Both the position numbers and the translations under genes were made by a program. The notes beneath the pieces were generated by a model. That model searched no databases and was not told the origin of the DNA. It saw only the letters and a program-made list of their open reading frames with translations. This document shows, one piece after another, positions 23,740-36,387 of a stretch of DNA of 64,000 nt (the stretch's first letter is position 1; the number at the start of each line of letters is the position of its first letter). This stretch comes from Craspedostauros australis. Lineage: Eukaryota > Bacillariophyta > Bacillariophyceae > Mastogloiales > Achnanthaceae. Location of the stretch: NCBI GenBank assembly GCA_026770025.1, contig JAMXDE010000013.1:1054001-1118000 (forward strand), written 5' to 3'.

Positions 23740-25380
23740 ATGACCATGATGACAATGGACTGCCGTTCTGGCGCACACCGCTCGCTTTCTCACAACCAGC
23801 CTCTGCACCAGCAGATCATGGAGCATCACATGCAACATCAACAGCAGAGCCAACAGCAGAGACAGTACCACGATATTGCCATGGAACCAATCAGCATCGA
23901 CGAACAGCAACAGCAGCAGCAGCAACAGCAGCAGCGATCATTCCGATGGCCGGCCCATCTGGCCAAGAGCATGGCCGACAGAATACACACCCAGGTGACC
24001 GAGACGCTCGCGGGATCGAGACTTGACTGCAGGATGGACGCCATCAGGCTGGTGCAGAGACGCGACATCTGCCATGTGGACCGCGTCCTCGGCTCCGGGG
24101 CCTTCTCCAAGGTGACCGCCGTGACGACCCGCGATGGCGGACAGTACGCCTGCAAGCACCTGCAGGAGAAGCTGCTGGAGCAGCCCGACAACTTCAGGGT
24201 CGCTGCGGCCGAGCTCGCCTGCGAGGCGCACATGCTGGCCTCCTTCGACCATCCCAACATCCTCAAGATCCGCGGGTGGACCTACAACGGCATCGCCTCC
24301 TTCGAGGAAGGGCGCCACGACTCCTTCTTCCTCCTTCTCGATCGTCTGGAGGAGACGCTGGAGCAGCGCATCGCGCGATGGGGCATGGAGGAGCAGCGTC
24401 TGATGCAGTGCCAGGTCCCGCCCTCCCTGCAGGCGCCTTCCACCGATCGCACCACCCTGGCCGGTCTCTGGAGGCAGGTCACCTCCTTCTCCGCCCCGGC
24501 ATCCAGCTTCCCGCAGGTCAACGACCAGCAGGTGGCCGTCAGCATCCAGTACCAGTCCATCTACATGGACAAGCTCCGCGTCATGTCCGAGGTCGCCTCC
24601 GCCATGGACTACCTCCACAACCAGGGCGTCATCTTCCGCGACCTCAAGCCGGCCAACATCGGCTTCCTCCCCTGCGGCAAGGTCCAGGTCTTCGACTTCG
24701 GCCTCTCCCGCGAACTGCCTGCCCTCGACACCTCCGTCCCCTTCGAGATGTCCGGCAAGGTCGGCACCCTGCGCTACATGGCGCCGGAGGTCGCCCTGCA
24801 CCAGGACTACAACGTCAGCGCCGACGTCTACTCCTGGGCCATGGTCACCTACGAGGTCCTCACCTGCGAGAAGCCCTTCAACGGCTGGACGCGCGAGATG
24901 CACGCCGATCTGGTCTGCACCCGCGGGATGCGCCCGGAGATGTGCAACCGATCCATGCTGGACTGTCCCAACACCAACGACATGGCCATGCTGCTGCAGA
25001 GCGCATGGTGCGGCAACCCCCACCAACGCCCCACCATGGGCGAGCTCAGCGCCCGGCTCACCTACCTCCAGGATCAGCAATTGCTAGTTATTGAAGAACA
25101 GCAATTCCAGCAGCATCTGGCGGAGCTGCAGGCGCAGGAAGAGTTCCAGAAGCAGCAGCAACAGCAGGAACACCTGCGCATGCAGCAACAACAGCAACAA
25201 CAGCAGCAACAGTACCAATTTCAGATGGAACAGGAAGCGCTGGCCGCAGCCGCCGCGCAGTACATAGAGATCCCTGTTCCACCGCCTAAGCGCTCCATGC
25301 GCCGCAGCAACTCGCTGGACTCCATTGGGACCATCGAAACGAGCTCGCTCAGCGCAGACAGCGTCGACTTTTTCTTCTAG
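23740..25380 (+). CDS. Protein kinase with polyglutamine flanks and a kinase-domain insert
   Basis: A 546-residue Ser/Thr (TKL-like) protein kinase. Glycine loop GSGAFSKV (118-125), ATP-binding Lys139 in YACKHL, alpha-C Glu162, catalytic loop FRDLKPAN (299-306, Asp301), DFG 319-321, APE 348-350 and HQRP near 428. The usual His before Arg-Asp is Phe. Between the lobes (about 215-275) is an insert following LLLDRLEETLEQRI, a layout I know from diatom kinases. Gln/His-rich N-terminus (polyQ 56-65) and Gln-rich C-terminus (about 445-510), then a basic/serine tail. The start at 23740 is the first ATG of the frame with coding character; the frame is open upstream to 23440 without an ATG. Single exon. 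Substrate unknown. Confidence 0.9.
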   Translation: MTMMTMDCRSGAHRSLSHNQPLHQQIMEHHMQHQQQSQQQRQYHDIAMEPISIDEQQQQQQQQQQRSFRWPAHLAKSMADRIHTQVTETLAGSRLDCRMDAIRLVQRRDICHVDRVLGSGAFSKVTAVTTRDGGQYACKHLQEKLLEQPDNFRVAAAELACEAHMLASFDHPNILKIRGWTYNGIASFEEGRHDSFFLLLDRLEETLEQRIARWGMEEQRLMQCQVPPSLQAPSTDRTTLAGLWRQVTSFSAPASSFPQVNDQQVAVSIQYQSIYMDKLRVMSEVASAMDYLHNQGVIFRDLKPANIGFLPCGKVQVFDFGLSRELPALDTSVPFEMSGKVGTLRYMAPEVALHQDYNVSADVYSWAMVTYEVLTCEKPFNGWTREMHADLVCTRGMRPEMCNRSMLDCPNTNDMAMLLQSAWCGNPHQRPTMGELSARLTYLQDQQLLVIEEQQFQQHLAELQAQEEFQKQQQQQEHLRMQQQQQQQQQQYQFQMEQEALAAAAAQYIEIPVPPPKRSMRRSNSLDSIGTIETSSLSADSVDFFF

Positions 25381-25570
25381 AGAGTGAGTACTCACACACA
25401 CACACACACAAATAGAGAGTTAAACATCTCAGCAGACACTATTACATTATTACATAGAATATTATTCTATTATACAGCGTGATATAATACCATTCACACT
25501 ATGCCACACACCCATACAACGTCAACCTAGGTATAACACAATATATAATACCAACCATACTTCCATTCGC
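25381..25570 (+). other. 3' UTR and downstream A/T-rich region of the kinase gene
   Basis: A short CA repeat (25391-25410) follows the stop, then A/T-rich sequence with a 17-bp palindrome, ATAGAATATTATTCTAT, at about 25455-25471 and several TATAATA motifs. Plausibly the transcript end; not testable here. Confidence 0.4.
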
Positions 25571-28500
25571 CACACTACCATAATACTCGTACAGCACATA
25601 CGCGTCCATATCCGCCATGCAGACTCTCAGGCATGCGAAAGCGTATACGAAGACTACACAAGACCTGAGCAGACTTGATGCAAGACCCCCATCGCTGCCT
25701 CACATTGTTCGCACAGATGAGGGCATGTTAATGTTTGTACGAATGAATGTTCGCAGGTGGTAACATGAGGCATGCATGTCAATACTCTGTACTAGAGAAT
25801 ACCAGCTATTGCACATGCATTACTCGCACACGTACGATCCCAGGGAAGGGGATCGACAACCGCATGCAGCATCTGGCAAACATCTCTGCATGCAGCTATG
25901 CATGTGCACGAGCTACCGGTGTGTAGGAGGAGAGTGAACATTGAGAAAGCAGATGCGATTAGTAGACCAAACACGCACATGCACACAGATACAGACACAG
26001 ACCAGACCAATCAACCAGTCTCCATGACGAACCAAGAGGAGTATTTTGTGCGAGCTCATTGCGGAGAAAAACTACATACCCCGCACCGCCACAAAACGCA
26101 ATGCGCCATAGACCAGCTAGTTATTCGCCTATTGGCGTACATGTGTGGTCGTCAAATGTGGAGTCGAATACTCTACTCCAATCTCTCCAGAGGGAGAGAG
26201 AGAGAGCCTCTTTACCCGCACTTGCAGACACTTCACTCCAACACAAGGTGAGCCAAGTACTCTTTGAGGTGAAGCCGAAGAAGAAGAAGTGCAGCGCTGT
26301 GTATGGTATGGTATGGCATCGTGTCGTATGGCATAGCATGGAGCGAAGTGAACGGAGCAATGTGCTCCAAGGGTTTCCGGTACAACAACAGACCCCGCGA
26401 CGAGTCTCGGCGTCGGTGGGAGAAGCAGGCTCTTCTCGGCGATGAACACGGATGGCTTCCTCGGCCCTCACCTCGTCGTTCGTGCGAATACTGCGTGCTT
26501 TCTATCCTTTGCTTGTTTCTCCTCTCACTTTGCTGATTCGCCATCGGCTCCCCTCCACTCGTGTAATACAATACTTCACCGAAAGGAGCAGGTTGCTCTT
26601 AGAATACATGGAATGCCCTACGACCTAGTGTGCCACCTACGACCTATAGATCACATGCAATGCACTCATGCATCACCGTGTTCACGGCACATCTTCTCCT
26701 CGCCGGCTTCCAACAAGCGAGAGTCAACGTCTGGAGAGTTTGGCATATGCGTGAATCAACATCGAATAGTCGTAGTACAGCAAATATTCTATACTAATCC
26801 AGCAACTAGTGGAGTAAACTGAATAAAACAACCCATCCACCAATACTCGACATACGAGCTTCCGAAGAGCTCTTGTAGGATCGATTCAAGCCCAGAGCGG
26901 GGAAGCTCACATGCTTTGACGTCTCCTTCCTCCTTGGAATCGGTACGCATGTATCGGCGCCATGCCATCAATTTCCTTTCTCTTCACTGGAAATGCTCAT
27001 GTGGACGCAGCGAGGAAGAAAGTGTACTCCGCGCCACGATCGCTCGCACTTTACATCCCAGTGTGCATGACATACAAGCCCGGAATCGGAACAAGTACGG
27101 ATGCAAGGAGTGTGAGGACTCCTTGTCACCTCTCTGGCTCCTATAGTAGTACCAATGCGAGCTACACCAGCCATCACGAAGGCTCAGATCGACATGGTCA
27201 GGACCACCATCATTCTGGTGCGCTCCGACTCTTCCCCGATTCCATTTCGCGACACTACGACCTCCACCACAACCCGCAATCAGCCAAGGGGAGAAACATT
27301 CTGAAGAAGACGGCTCGGTTTGTGACCCTGCCAACTCGTGCGTATAATATGATAGGAGCCATGATACCGTTTCGTGCCTACAATACCAGTTTACTCTGTT
27401 GCAGTACTCTACTCTGCATGCAAGTGCGACCATGTGCCAATACATGCCTCTGGATGTTGATGTGGGGGCCTGTGGTATGATACGTGGGACCAGATCGGCG
27501 TTCAGAAATCGAATCGAGTCGGTGGATACTCGCAGAGAAACGGAGAGCGCGCTCGAGTCGCACAAGAGATGTGATCCAACAGATGCTGGCGCCTGTGCGA
27601 GGTACAACATACGAGAAGTGTGCCCCTGTGGTGGGATAGGCGCAGGCGCGGTGGAATCGCCCTGTGATTGTATCGCACTCAACCGCAATCGCCTCCAGAC
27701 GGCTCTTCGGAGTGCTTCTTGCTGAGAAACAGAAAACGAAAAGAGAGAGAGGAAGGGAGAGAGGGAGGGAGAAGTAACACCTCCCCGCGCTCTCTGGCAA
27801 TTGATGATGCGCAGTCGCAGCTCGCACCTGATGTATGGTACGAGGTATGGATACTCCCGATCGAGGCGATGGCTGTCGTGTTACAATACTTATCCCCCCG
27901 AACAACCGTAAGAGCACAAAACACGAACACGAGATGGGAGGCGATGTGGCACTACTCGCGCTCATACATAGACACTCGAACATTACATGGAGCGCACAGC
28001 GCATACTCTTGTTCTATTGCCATGGGTCGGCAAGATTCGAAGCGGGGGCGGCAAGTCGAACTGCGTTCGCAGCTGTCCATCACTGGGTGGTGAATCACCC
28101 ATCCGCGAATTTAGAGACCATTGGTTCACCCGGTAATTGCCACCCATGCTGTGACAGTTCGAGCATCGACCTTGACATTGACATCTCAGTGTCATCCCAA
28201 TTGCCAATGGCATGTCCAAGTGATGCTCAACTATCCTCCGTGCCGATTTCACCGGGCACAGCCAGGTACCAGTGGTGGCCTGAATGGGCCGCAATAGGAA
28301 GCAATCTCGGGGAGGGACTCGGTTGCGGTTTGGATGCGTTTGACCACGACTGGTGGGAGCGAAATGCTTCGTGCCGAATGACCAACACAGCGGTCGTGAC
28401 AGACATGGTCACAGCCAAGAGCCGCCCTGTCGCGATTCGTCAACCTATGCCTCCTCTACATGTATGGCATTAGTCTGCAGCTATGATGAGCTAAGGCGGC

Positions 28501-29285
28501 ATGACACGAGTATGTATGGCAAGTATCCGCAATTGTGACCACTCTTGTCGGCGGGCACTCCCACCAACGAGCTACTATGTATTGATACAACATATGCACA
28601 ACTACTCCGTATCTCTCCATTCCAACCAGATTGGAACGGCCCATCGACATTGGTCGAAGCTCGCCTCTTCTCGTCAGTTGCGTCGCGTCGCATTCCTTCA
28701 GGTCGCATCACCTTATGTTTCTGGCGAAAACATTCAATTGCGATGACTTCTCCTCTTGGCCCGGTCGCACCTGGTCTTGCCCACGATTAGTAATCGTACG
28801 GCGCCACACGAATGCGGTGCCACAAGTTTAGAGACGACCTATGTAAACCAGAGGACTCAAGACACTTTCTGGCGGATGGTATGAGTATGGTACGAGTATG
28901 GCACGAGTACGGCACGAGTACGTCCACGACTTTCCGACATGCCAATCTCACGCATGCCGATCCGAAGAATGGAAATCCTACTCCGCGCCCTGACGATTGC
29001 TGTTTGCTGTTGTTGTTGCGGCTGGTTCGCCTTCGATGGCATCGATGAAGAGCAGAGTAGAGTATTATGATTCCTCTCCACATTCTGCCCGAGTACTGTA
29101 TTCGTACGAAACGAATACCGTGTGAATACTTGGGAGTCGAATGGAGAGTTCCATGATCTGCCCAGTTTAACTTCACTTCACTTCACTTCAATACGAGTAG
29201 AGTGTGGCATGCCCGTCTCGATGATCCATCGATCTGTCGATCCATCAACCAGCATCCACTCCTCGCCACGGATACGCAGCCTCCT
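25571..29285. other. Gene-poor region, 3.7 kb
   Basis: Open frames up to about 230 codons are present on both strands but none is recognisable. Notable content: GAGTAC/GTACTC-type words scattered throughout, GA-rich tract at 27743-27773, an 11-bp tandem repeat at 28879-28922, and CTTCACTTCA repeats at 29171-29190. No RNA gene seen. Confidence 0.45.
28879..28922 (+). repeat. Four-copy 11-bp tandem repeat (GYACGAGTAYG)
   Basis: Four adjacent units: GTATGAGTATG, GTACGAGTATG, GCACGAGTACG, GCACGAGTACG. The core GTACGAGTAC occurs elsewhere in the gene-poor DNA of this window, for example at 17650. Confidence 0.85.
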
Positions 29286-29810
29286 CTACTCAGTTTTGGC
29301 AGGAGCTGCCTCGCCATCCGCGGGCTGCGGAAAGGTTAAGAACATGGCGTTCTCAACCGTGTACATGTAGGCAGTGCTGTTGTAGGCCATCATGTCGCCC
29401 GCGCGGACCATATTGCCGGCGTCGCAGTTCAACGGCGAATCCGCATCGGGGTCGCTCAGCAGCGCCAGGATGGCACGGCAGGCTGCCTGGATGCCCCATG
29501 CCGGGCTCCACTCCTTCTTGAGGATGTCAAGGCAGACGTCGCCGCTGCGGAAATGCACGTTCGGGTGGAAGACCTTCGTGATGAAGGTGATCGACGGTGG
29601 TGCCAGCGGGTAGTCCGATCCGCACTTGATGGAGAGCTGGAACACGCCGCCTTCGTAGGGTGTGTCTCCAGGCCCGCGCAGCAGCGCCGTCCAGTGCAGG
29701 ATGTTCTCGGAGTCAGGGATGAGGTGGATGTCGGGATCATCCTTGTTTCGCATCAGATTCTGGAGCTCCCGCCTCAGCCTCTTTGCTGCAACCAAGCTGC
29801 TGGCCACCAT
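29286..29810 (-). CDS. PEX4: Ubiquitin-conjugating enzyme E2, PEX4/UBC10 type
   Basis: A 174-residue single-domain E2. HPN is at 82-84 and the active-site Cys at 93 in GDVCLDILKKEWSPAW; the C-terminal SPLNCDAGNMVRAGD (125-139) and the HPNVHF(R/K)(S/T)G element are the signatures of plant PEX4 (Arabidopsis UBC21). PEX4 mono-ubiquitinates the import receptor PEX5 at the peroxisome for recycling. Start chosen at MVASSLVAAKRLRREL because family similarity begins there; the frame is open 246 codons further upstream but is low-complexity and arginine-rich, probably 5' UTR or intron. In red-plastid algae some E2s serve the SELMA plastid import machinery, but no signal peptide is visible here, so a cytosolic/peroxisomal role is favoured. 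Confidence 0.85.
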   Translation of the reverse strand: MVASSLVAAKRLRRELQNLMRNKDDPDIHLIPDSENILHWTALLRGPGDTPYEGGVFQLSIKCGSDYPLAPPSITFITKVFHPNVHFRSGDVCLDILKKEWSPAWGIQAACRAILALLSDPDADSPLNCDAGNMVRAGDMMAYNSTAYMYTVENAMFLTFPQPADGEAAPAKTE

Positions 29811-32800
29811 CGCGACAGTATTGACTTCTACGTACTGGCGTGTACTGGCGTGTGTAACGTTCGGAGGAAGCGAAACGAAGGGAGCTCGATACAGTACCGT
29901 GGGATCCTGGCCTGGTCTGCTCAGCTGTAGTCTCGTCTCGTTTGGTGCAGTGGTGACGCTGATTGACGACCCTCTGCGGAGCTGTCTGTTGTATTCGTAG
30001 TCGAATGGAGCAGAGAGAGAGAGAGAGAGCGCGGGAGTAGAGTACCTTGGGTCAAGTGTCCGTTGGATAAATAATCCGCCGCGCCATTGTCGCTGTCTTC
30101 TGATGCCATCTCTCTCCTCTTGGTGCTCGTCTTGCTTTTCTTTCTTGTTGTCGTTGCTGTTCCTGTTCCTGTTTCTGTTGGTCGTGCCGGTTGCAATCGT
30201 GTTTCCACCACAGTCGTGCTTCCAGAACCCTTTGTGGTGTTGGCGGACACTATTTCTTGGTGGGATCCATTCGATCGCTTTTTCAGGTCCACAATTCGAC
30301 GAGTGTGTTGGTTGGAGTTGTGGCGAACCCATGCGAATGGGCAGCGACGCCAGTACTTGGCGTGGGCGACTCGGTACCGCATTCGTTCGTTTTTCACGGG
30401 CAAATACACGTACAGCGACTCTGTGTTGGAAAGGGATTGGTGACTCGTTGTGATGTCGCGAACATGATGCACTATTTGTGGAAGCGTTCTTCACTCCAAC
30501 GAAACGATTGCAGCGGCTGCTCGCGGCGTAAAAGCAAATCGTAAGCAAAAACGCATTCGGTACCCGGAACGGAACAGCGAAGCCTGCTCAAAGCGGCCAC
30601 AAGAAGGCGATATCGTGACACCACAATTGTCATTCACCGGGAAGGCGTTTCGAGACCAATTCACAAGTGAGGAAGTCCGGAGACAGATTCTGTCTCGTTT
30701 CGCTTTCTTGTTGGTTGATCAACTTGAAGGTGGTGGGCACAAAGGAAGAATACGCCTTCTGCGAAAGCGGCATTCAACTTCCCTTCTTTGCATCGTCAAA
30801 ATGGATCTTCTGCTCCGCGCAGAACGCACATTTGCGCCCATGGTTCACACGGCTGGGGCGCAACCGGATTGATGATCCAGCACAACGCCGTTCTAGCTTC
30901 GAGTGTGCGGTGCCTCCGTAACTTTTCTTTTTCTATGCCAAACCGGACGTATGCGTTCCACATTCTGCAATTATTGTCTTACGTTCTTCGCTTGTCTGCG
31001 CTGTTATGAATACAAACTCGTGGGTACTACACGTGTTCGTCGGGGCGCACTCAAGACGCGAGCTGCGAGCCACAAGGCGGCCACGAGCGCAATGGACTGG
31101 CGCGTTTGTGACTGTTTCCTCTTTTGTTCTACGGACGACAAGAGACAGACAGAACGGAAAACCGAGGTCCTCGTTGCTCGTGGATACAGGATCTGTGTGC
31201 CCTCCCACAAGGTATCAACACATGCTCAGCGCTCCGTTGTACGCTTGCGATCATCCATTCATCAGGAACCCTGGAGTAGAATCGCATTTGCAAGTGTGCG
31301 CGGCGCGGGTATAATTAGCACGCACACAGGGAGCACAACCAAACAGACTTCGATGTAAGGCAACCCAGAAACCGATCAGACTATCTCGCAAGGCTGGCAA
31401 CGCAGAACATGAAGTCCAAGGGGGACAGATAGCACGTTGAGCAGGTACAAACAGCCAAGCCGTGATCGGGATGTAGGATCGGTTTGGCCCGCAGGAGGTG
31501 TGGCACATCACGAAACAGACGCAACGGTCCCGCCATTGCAGTGTGGCGGTTGCGCTTCAGTGTTCTTGATTTGCCATTGCCAAAGTCCCGCTATCGTTCT
31601 GCTCCCACCCAAGAAGATTTCGTCATCCGTGGCACTCCACGAGTAGAACAAACGTACAGAGTGGCTCGCAGTGAAGGGTGAGAGGGTGGTCATGATGAAC
31701 ATGCGTGCGAAGATGCTCCTTTGCGATTCGTGCGGTGTGTTTGTGCTCCCGCAGAGACAAACGGAGAGAGAGAGAGAGAGAGAGAGCGAAAGTCACGTCT
31801 ATCTTCTCTTGTTCGAGCTAGCAGACACGCGCCCACACCTCCAACATCAACCGCTGGCAGGCTATCTTCTTCGACCTCGAAACCAGTATCCGCATCGGCA
31901 GACACAGACGAGTACTCAATGTGCGAGTTTATACTCCACTCAACTCCTCTCGACTCAACTCAACCCAACCCAACCCAACTCTACATTTATTCTCCTCGAC
32001 TCCATCTCTCTGGTACTTCCTTGCTTCCGAGACTCTCGGCGGCACAACGTCAGCCATCTCCGCCCCCCATCACGGCAACCGAAACAGCAACGGAAACTTC
32101 AAGAGCAGTGTCACCACCTCCATTGTCATTGCCATTGCCACTGCGACTAACACCCTCCGTCTCAGGTAGCACGCAACACCGCGGTTCGATTCTGCTGGTG
32201 CTTTCGCTTGCGAGAAGTCATGCCGAAGGAATCCACCCTATTCGTGTCATCCTCTGTTTCGTCATCTAATGAGGACGAGCCACCGGCAGCGTACCGCAAA
32301 AGAGGCATCGCCAAATCGAATACGAGCTACCGCCATGCCGCAACATGGATCGTACTGATACGTTGCTCGCGATGATCGCCAAGCCAAAAGTCAGCGGATT
32401 CGGAGGTTTTTCGCCCTCGTCCTGTGGCTTTTTGTTCTGTCCCCAAAAGGAAAGGCTCAGTCTCGCTCGCTCTGACGAGATGTTGTCTGTACTCCTACGA
32501 ACTATGACACTGATACAAGTACCATGGCCGTTGCGGCAGTGGGCGTGGTTGGTTTGTTGGTTCATTTGGTTCGTTGGCGTTGTCTCCTCGCGAAAGAAGG
32601 GTGTTCCATTCCCTGTATTGGTCGGCTCTCTTGGCTCGTCTTCGTGCATCCATGTTCATCATGCATCACGTTTTGCTCTCGGCCAATGCCGGACGAGAAA
32701 CACTCGACACGGTAGCAAAATGTGAGCAAAAACGCATCAAAGCTGAGATCGCAGTGTTGAATGCCGTGCCAATTTGTCAATGGTTTCGAGTTGACACAAT

Positions 32801-35800
32801 CCGATTGGTTCGCTGGTTCTCGTCTTGGCACAGGACAATCGCACATATCACAAGCACCCATGCACGCACTGTTTCGCAGGCCGAAAACAACAGGAGACAC
32901 CACGAAAGGCACCAGCCACCAGAGTACGAAGAAAGGAATAACCAGATACTCACCAACAAAGATGTATGGATGCATGGTGCTGCGAGATACGCACGAGTGT
33001 GTCGTGCGCGGAGGTAGAAGCCGAGACAATCTCTCTTCCCATCCACGCCACGGAGGACTGGTGGACAGCCTCTCCGATTGGGTCGCGGTGCGAGCGACAA
33101 AGCAAGTGACAATGCGGAGGTGACTGAAAAAAACTGCCATGGCACAGGAAGCCTTGCCACTTTGTCAAGGGGCTGCCGCTCCCCTTGGATCGCGCTGCGT
33201 CATCCCCCGACTGATGGTGGAGGCGGTGATTGGCCAACCACCAACAAACTTCTTTCCCATGATCGTTGTGGAGGCCCCTCGGAGAGGGAGATGGCTGCAT
33301 GATCCCTCCCCTGGCGTGCTTCGCTTTCGCACGCACTCCGGGATAGGAATCACAAGTACAAGTCCAAGTCCAAGTCCAAGTGAGACCACGAGTACGAATG
33401 CTCTCTTGCCGTCAGAAATAGTGCGGAAGCGCATCCATCGGCACTGCGCCAAATGTGCTCGTGTCTATCTGCGAACGTGGTGGCATTTGATAGTATTCGT
33501 GTGAGTGCGTGTGCGGATGTTGTGCAATTGAATGAGCGCATCTGTGTGTGTGTGTTGGTACCTCACGTTCGCACCATCACACAGGAACCGGCGTTGATCA
33601 AGAGAGGGAGAAGAGGAGACAGCGGCATACGCAAGGGAGCTGCAACAAACAAGGAAGACTGACTGGGAGATGGAGCCAGAAGCACAAGCACAAAGCAAGG
33701 TACAAACGAGACCAGCCGGTTGGTTCTTCTGCACTTTGCGTGCGTTCTCTCAACTACCCTCTCTGTCTTCTTGGAGTATTGGTACTCGTAGTCATCAGAA
33801 CGCTTCCTTGATGTTGGTCGTTCTCTGTTCGATTCACTACGTTCTGCACCACTCACACGGAAAGGTACAACCTGCCCACAACGTGTGCTTGAGGACGGTG
33901 GATACACCAACACAACCTTCTCCCCTTTGATATTTCCTTCCGCACTTTGCGTACGTACATACATAAAATACATACGAGGGCTTTGCGGGCCCAAATGATA
34001 GCGCCAAGGTTCACAGAAGCAAGACTCACAAACGACGTCCACATCAACACCCACGACAACAACAACGCCAGAGAGAATACTGGCAAGTGGGTGGTTGAGT
34101 GGAGGAGACATCATCATCAACAGCAGTATTCCACTACTTGAAGCAATGGTGAGAAGAACCATGGATAGCGGGCGCCAAGTGCGGTGCTACCCCATCGAGA
34201 ACAGAGTGTTGGCGCAACACAGCATCCTCCGAAAGTGATGTTCTGCGCGTTGTGATTGCCTCCCACCAGACCGCACGCACTCGCGTACCTGTAGCTTGTG
34301 CGCTACTGCATGGTATGGTATGACCCCCCGATCTTGTGTCAGACTTGTACCTCATCAAGTCACAGAGAACACCAGTTGGAGGGACATGCATCACAGCAAG
34401 GCACAGCTGGTCACCAGTGAACACATCCACATGACATGATGTGGCCCAACGATGATGTGTTGTGTTGTTGAACTCCCTGTGGAGGACTGGTGTGGGAACA
34501 GTAGTATGAACCACCAGTTCGCACCCTGCTCTCCGCACTCCATGGGTAGATGTGAGGGGTAGGTTCCAATACGCGGTAGTACTTGCACCCATCGATTCGA
34601 TTCCCACTGCGCAAGAGGAAGGCACAAGATCTCGTTTGCAATTTCTGAGAGGCGGAGAGTCCGACCACTCCACAAGAATCTTCTATTCGACCGCCCAATG
34701 CCTCTTTCTTCTGCGCTCACCCACCAGAGTCCATTCGCTTCCTCACACGTGCTACAGAAACTGCATCTTCAACAACTCGCTCCATGCCCCCATGCCACCA
34801 TTCGTAACGCACCGTCTTTACCGATCTCCTGCTTGCTCATCTTGCCTCCGACATCATCGTACTTGCAAGTGCGCATGGCAGGAGCATGGTAGGCACACAT
34901 AACATCGATTCACAAGGCAAGCCAGGGCAAAGTCTTGAGCGCATTCGTTCCTTTCGCTTCCTTGCAAGAGTTTCGCGCCACAAACCAGGAAAGCATCTGT
35001 GCCTTGTGTTGGTGTTCTGTTGCTTCCTCCAGAACCGTCGGTACTTTCATTCATCCTCCTTGTCGATGCCTTGTCTTGTGTATCTATCGCTTGCGATCCT
35101 TTGTTCGTTCGTTGGTCCCACATACTCGCACCCTGCCACTACCTAGGGAACCCATGCCTTGCGACCTGTCTTTCGCGGTTTATCCACGAGACGGCGTGAA
35201 CTCAGCCCACCCTCTTTGTTCTACCGTTCCTGCACGAGGAGGGTCGACAGAAACATCAGCATCCCGCCACGAACACCCACAGACTGACTACTATCTCTGA
35301 CCACCAGTCGTGCAAAACGTGATCTTCGCTACCGCCGCCACACCATTCGCACAATACCATGGACACAGTTGCCGCGATGTTGAATGTTGATGTTGCACCT
35401 CACGGCAGCCCTTCTGACCATTGCGAACGATCATGTTCTCGTTCCATGTTCTGTGATACTCCTGCGATGCTCCCATCCCTCGCGCTTCTGGGCGATAAGT
35501 TTGGCCATTTCTACGCCCTTTCCGTTTCCAACTCCACCTTGACATCCCCTCTTTCGATCGTTATACTCCACTCTGGTTCTGTTCTGCTCTGCTCCGGAGT
35601 ACTCGATTCCGCCTGTCGCCTTCACCACCACATCGCAGGCTTGCGGATTGCCCTTCCTCTCTCTCTCTCTTTCGGGAGGGAAAGTGTTCCATACTACCCG
35701 CGAAAGTGATGCTCGTACTCTGCTTTCCAGAGACAGAGAGAGAGAGAGTATTCGGTAGGTCGCGCTCCACTTGTGCCTCCTTCGATCCGAATGTGAAGGT

Positions 35801-36387
35801 GCACCGATCCGCGATGATGAGAAACAAGGGAAACAATCCAGAAGCGTCAAGCGTTCGTGTTCGTGTTCATGGTAACCAAATGAATCTAGATCGAGCGAAT
35901 CAAGAGCGAACGTTAAGCACTGTATGAGTATGTTCATTGACTAGTTCGACCGAATCCATCTGGATCGAAATCGCTGACGTTTGCGAACGAGACAACAAGA
36001 ACAACCACAGGAATCCTGTTTGTTGTCACAGGCTCGCGACGTGATGTGATGTGATCCGCTGACGATGATGGTGATGCTGACGAGGTTTGATGGCGGTGGT
36101 CGGAGATCGTCGTTTGTGATGCCAACAAAGCTTGCTTTCGGCCATCTGACTCCTCCGTATCTGAATCATCATCAGTCTCGCCATCGTTATCATCATCGTG
36201 GGTATCAGTGAGAAAAGACAACGAAGACCAATCCAACAAGCAGAGTAACAGACGCGGTCATTGATCCTTTCCAACAACTTTCACAACTGTCACAACCACC
36301 GCTCCACCAAGTTCTGCCTTCATCACTACCTCTCTCTCTCCTCCTCCAATACCTCCCGTAATTGTATCCACCGTCGAGTATTACACA
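29811..36387. other. Gene-poor region, 6.6 kb, including PEX4 5' side and HLIP promoter
   Basis: Open frames below 200 codons on both strands, none recognisable. Microsatellites: GA tracts at 30010-30030, 31763-31786 and 35735-35749, AAGTCC hexamers at 33355-33380. A decent donor (TTG|GTGAGT) at about 32962 on the minus strand after a hydrophobic frame hints at a possible small spliced gene, but no partner exon is convincing. The final 150 bp (36240-36387), C/T/A-rich, is the HLIP gene leader. No RNA gene seen. Confidence 0.4.

Noticed and set aside
32562-33160. Minus-strand hydrophobic frames with a GTGAGT donor near 32962
   Set aside because: No convincing acceptor or second exon and no recognisable domain; kept as a note only.
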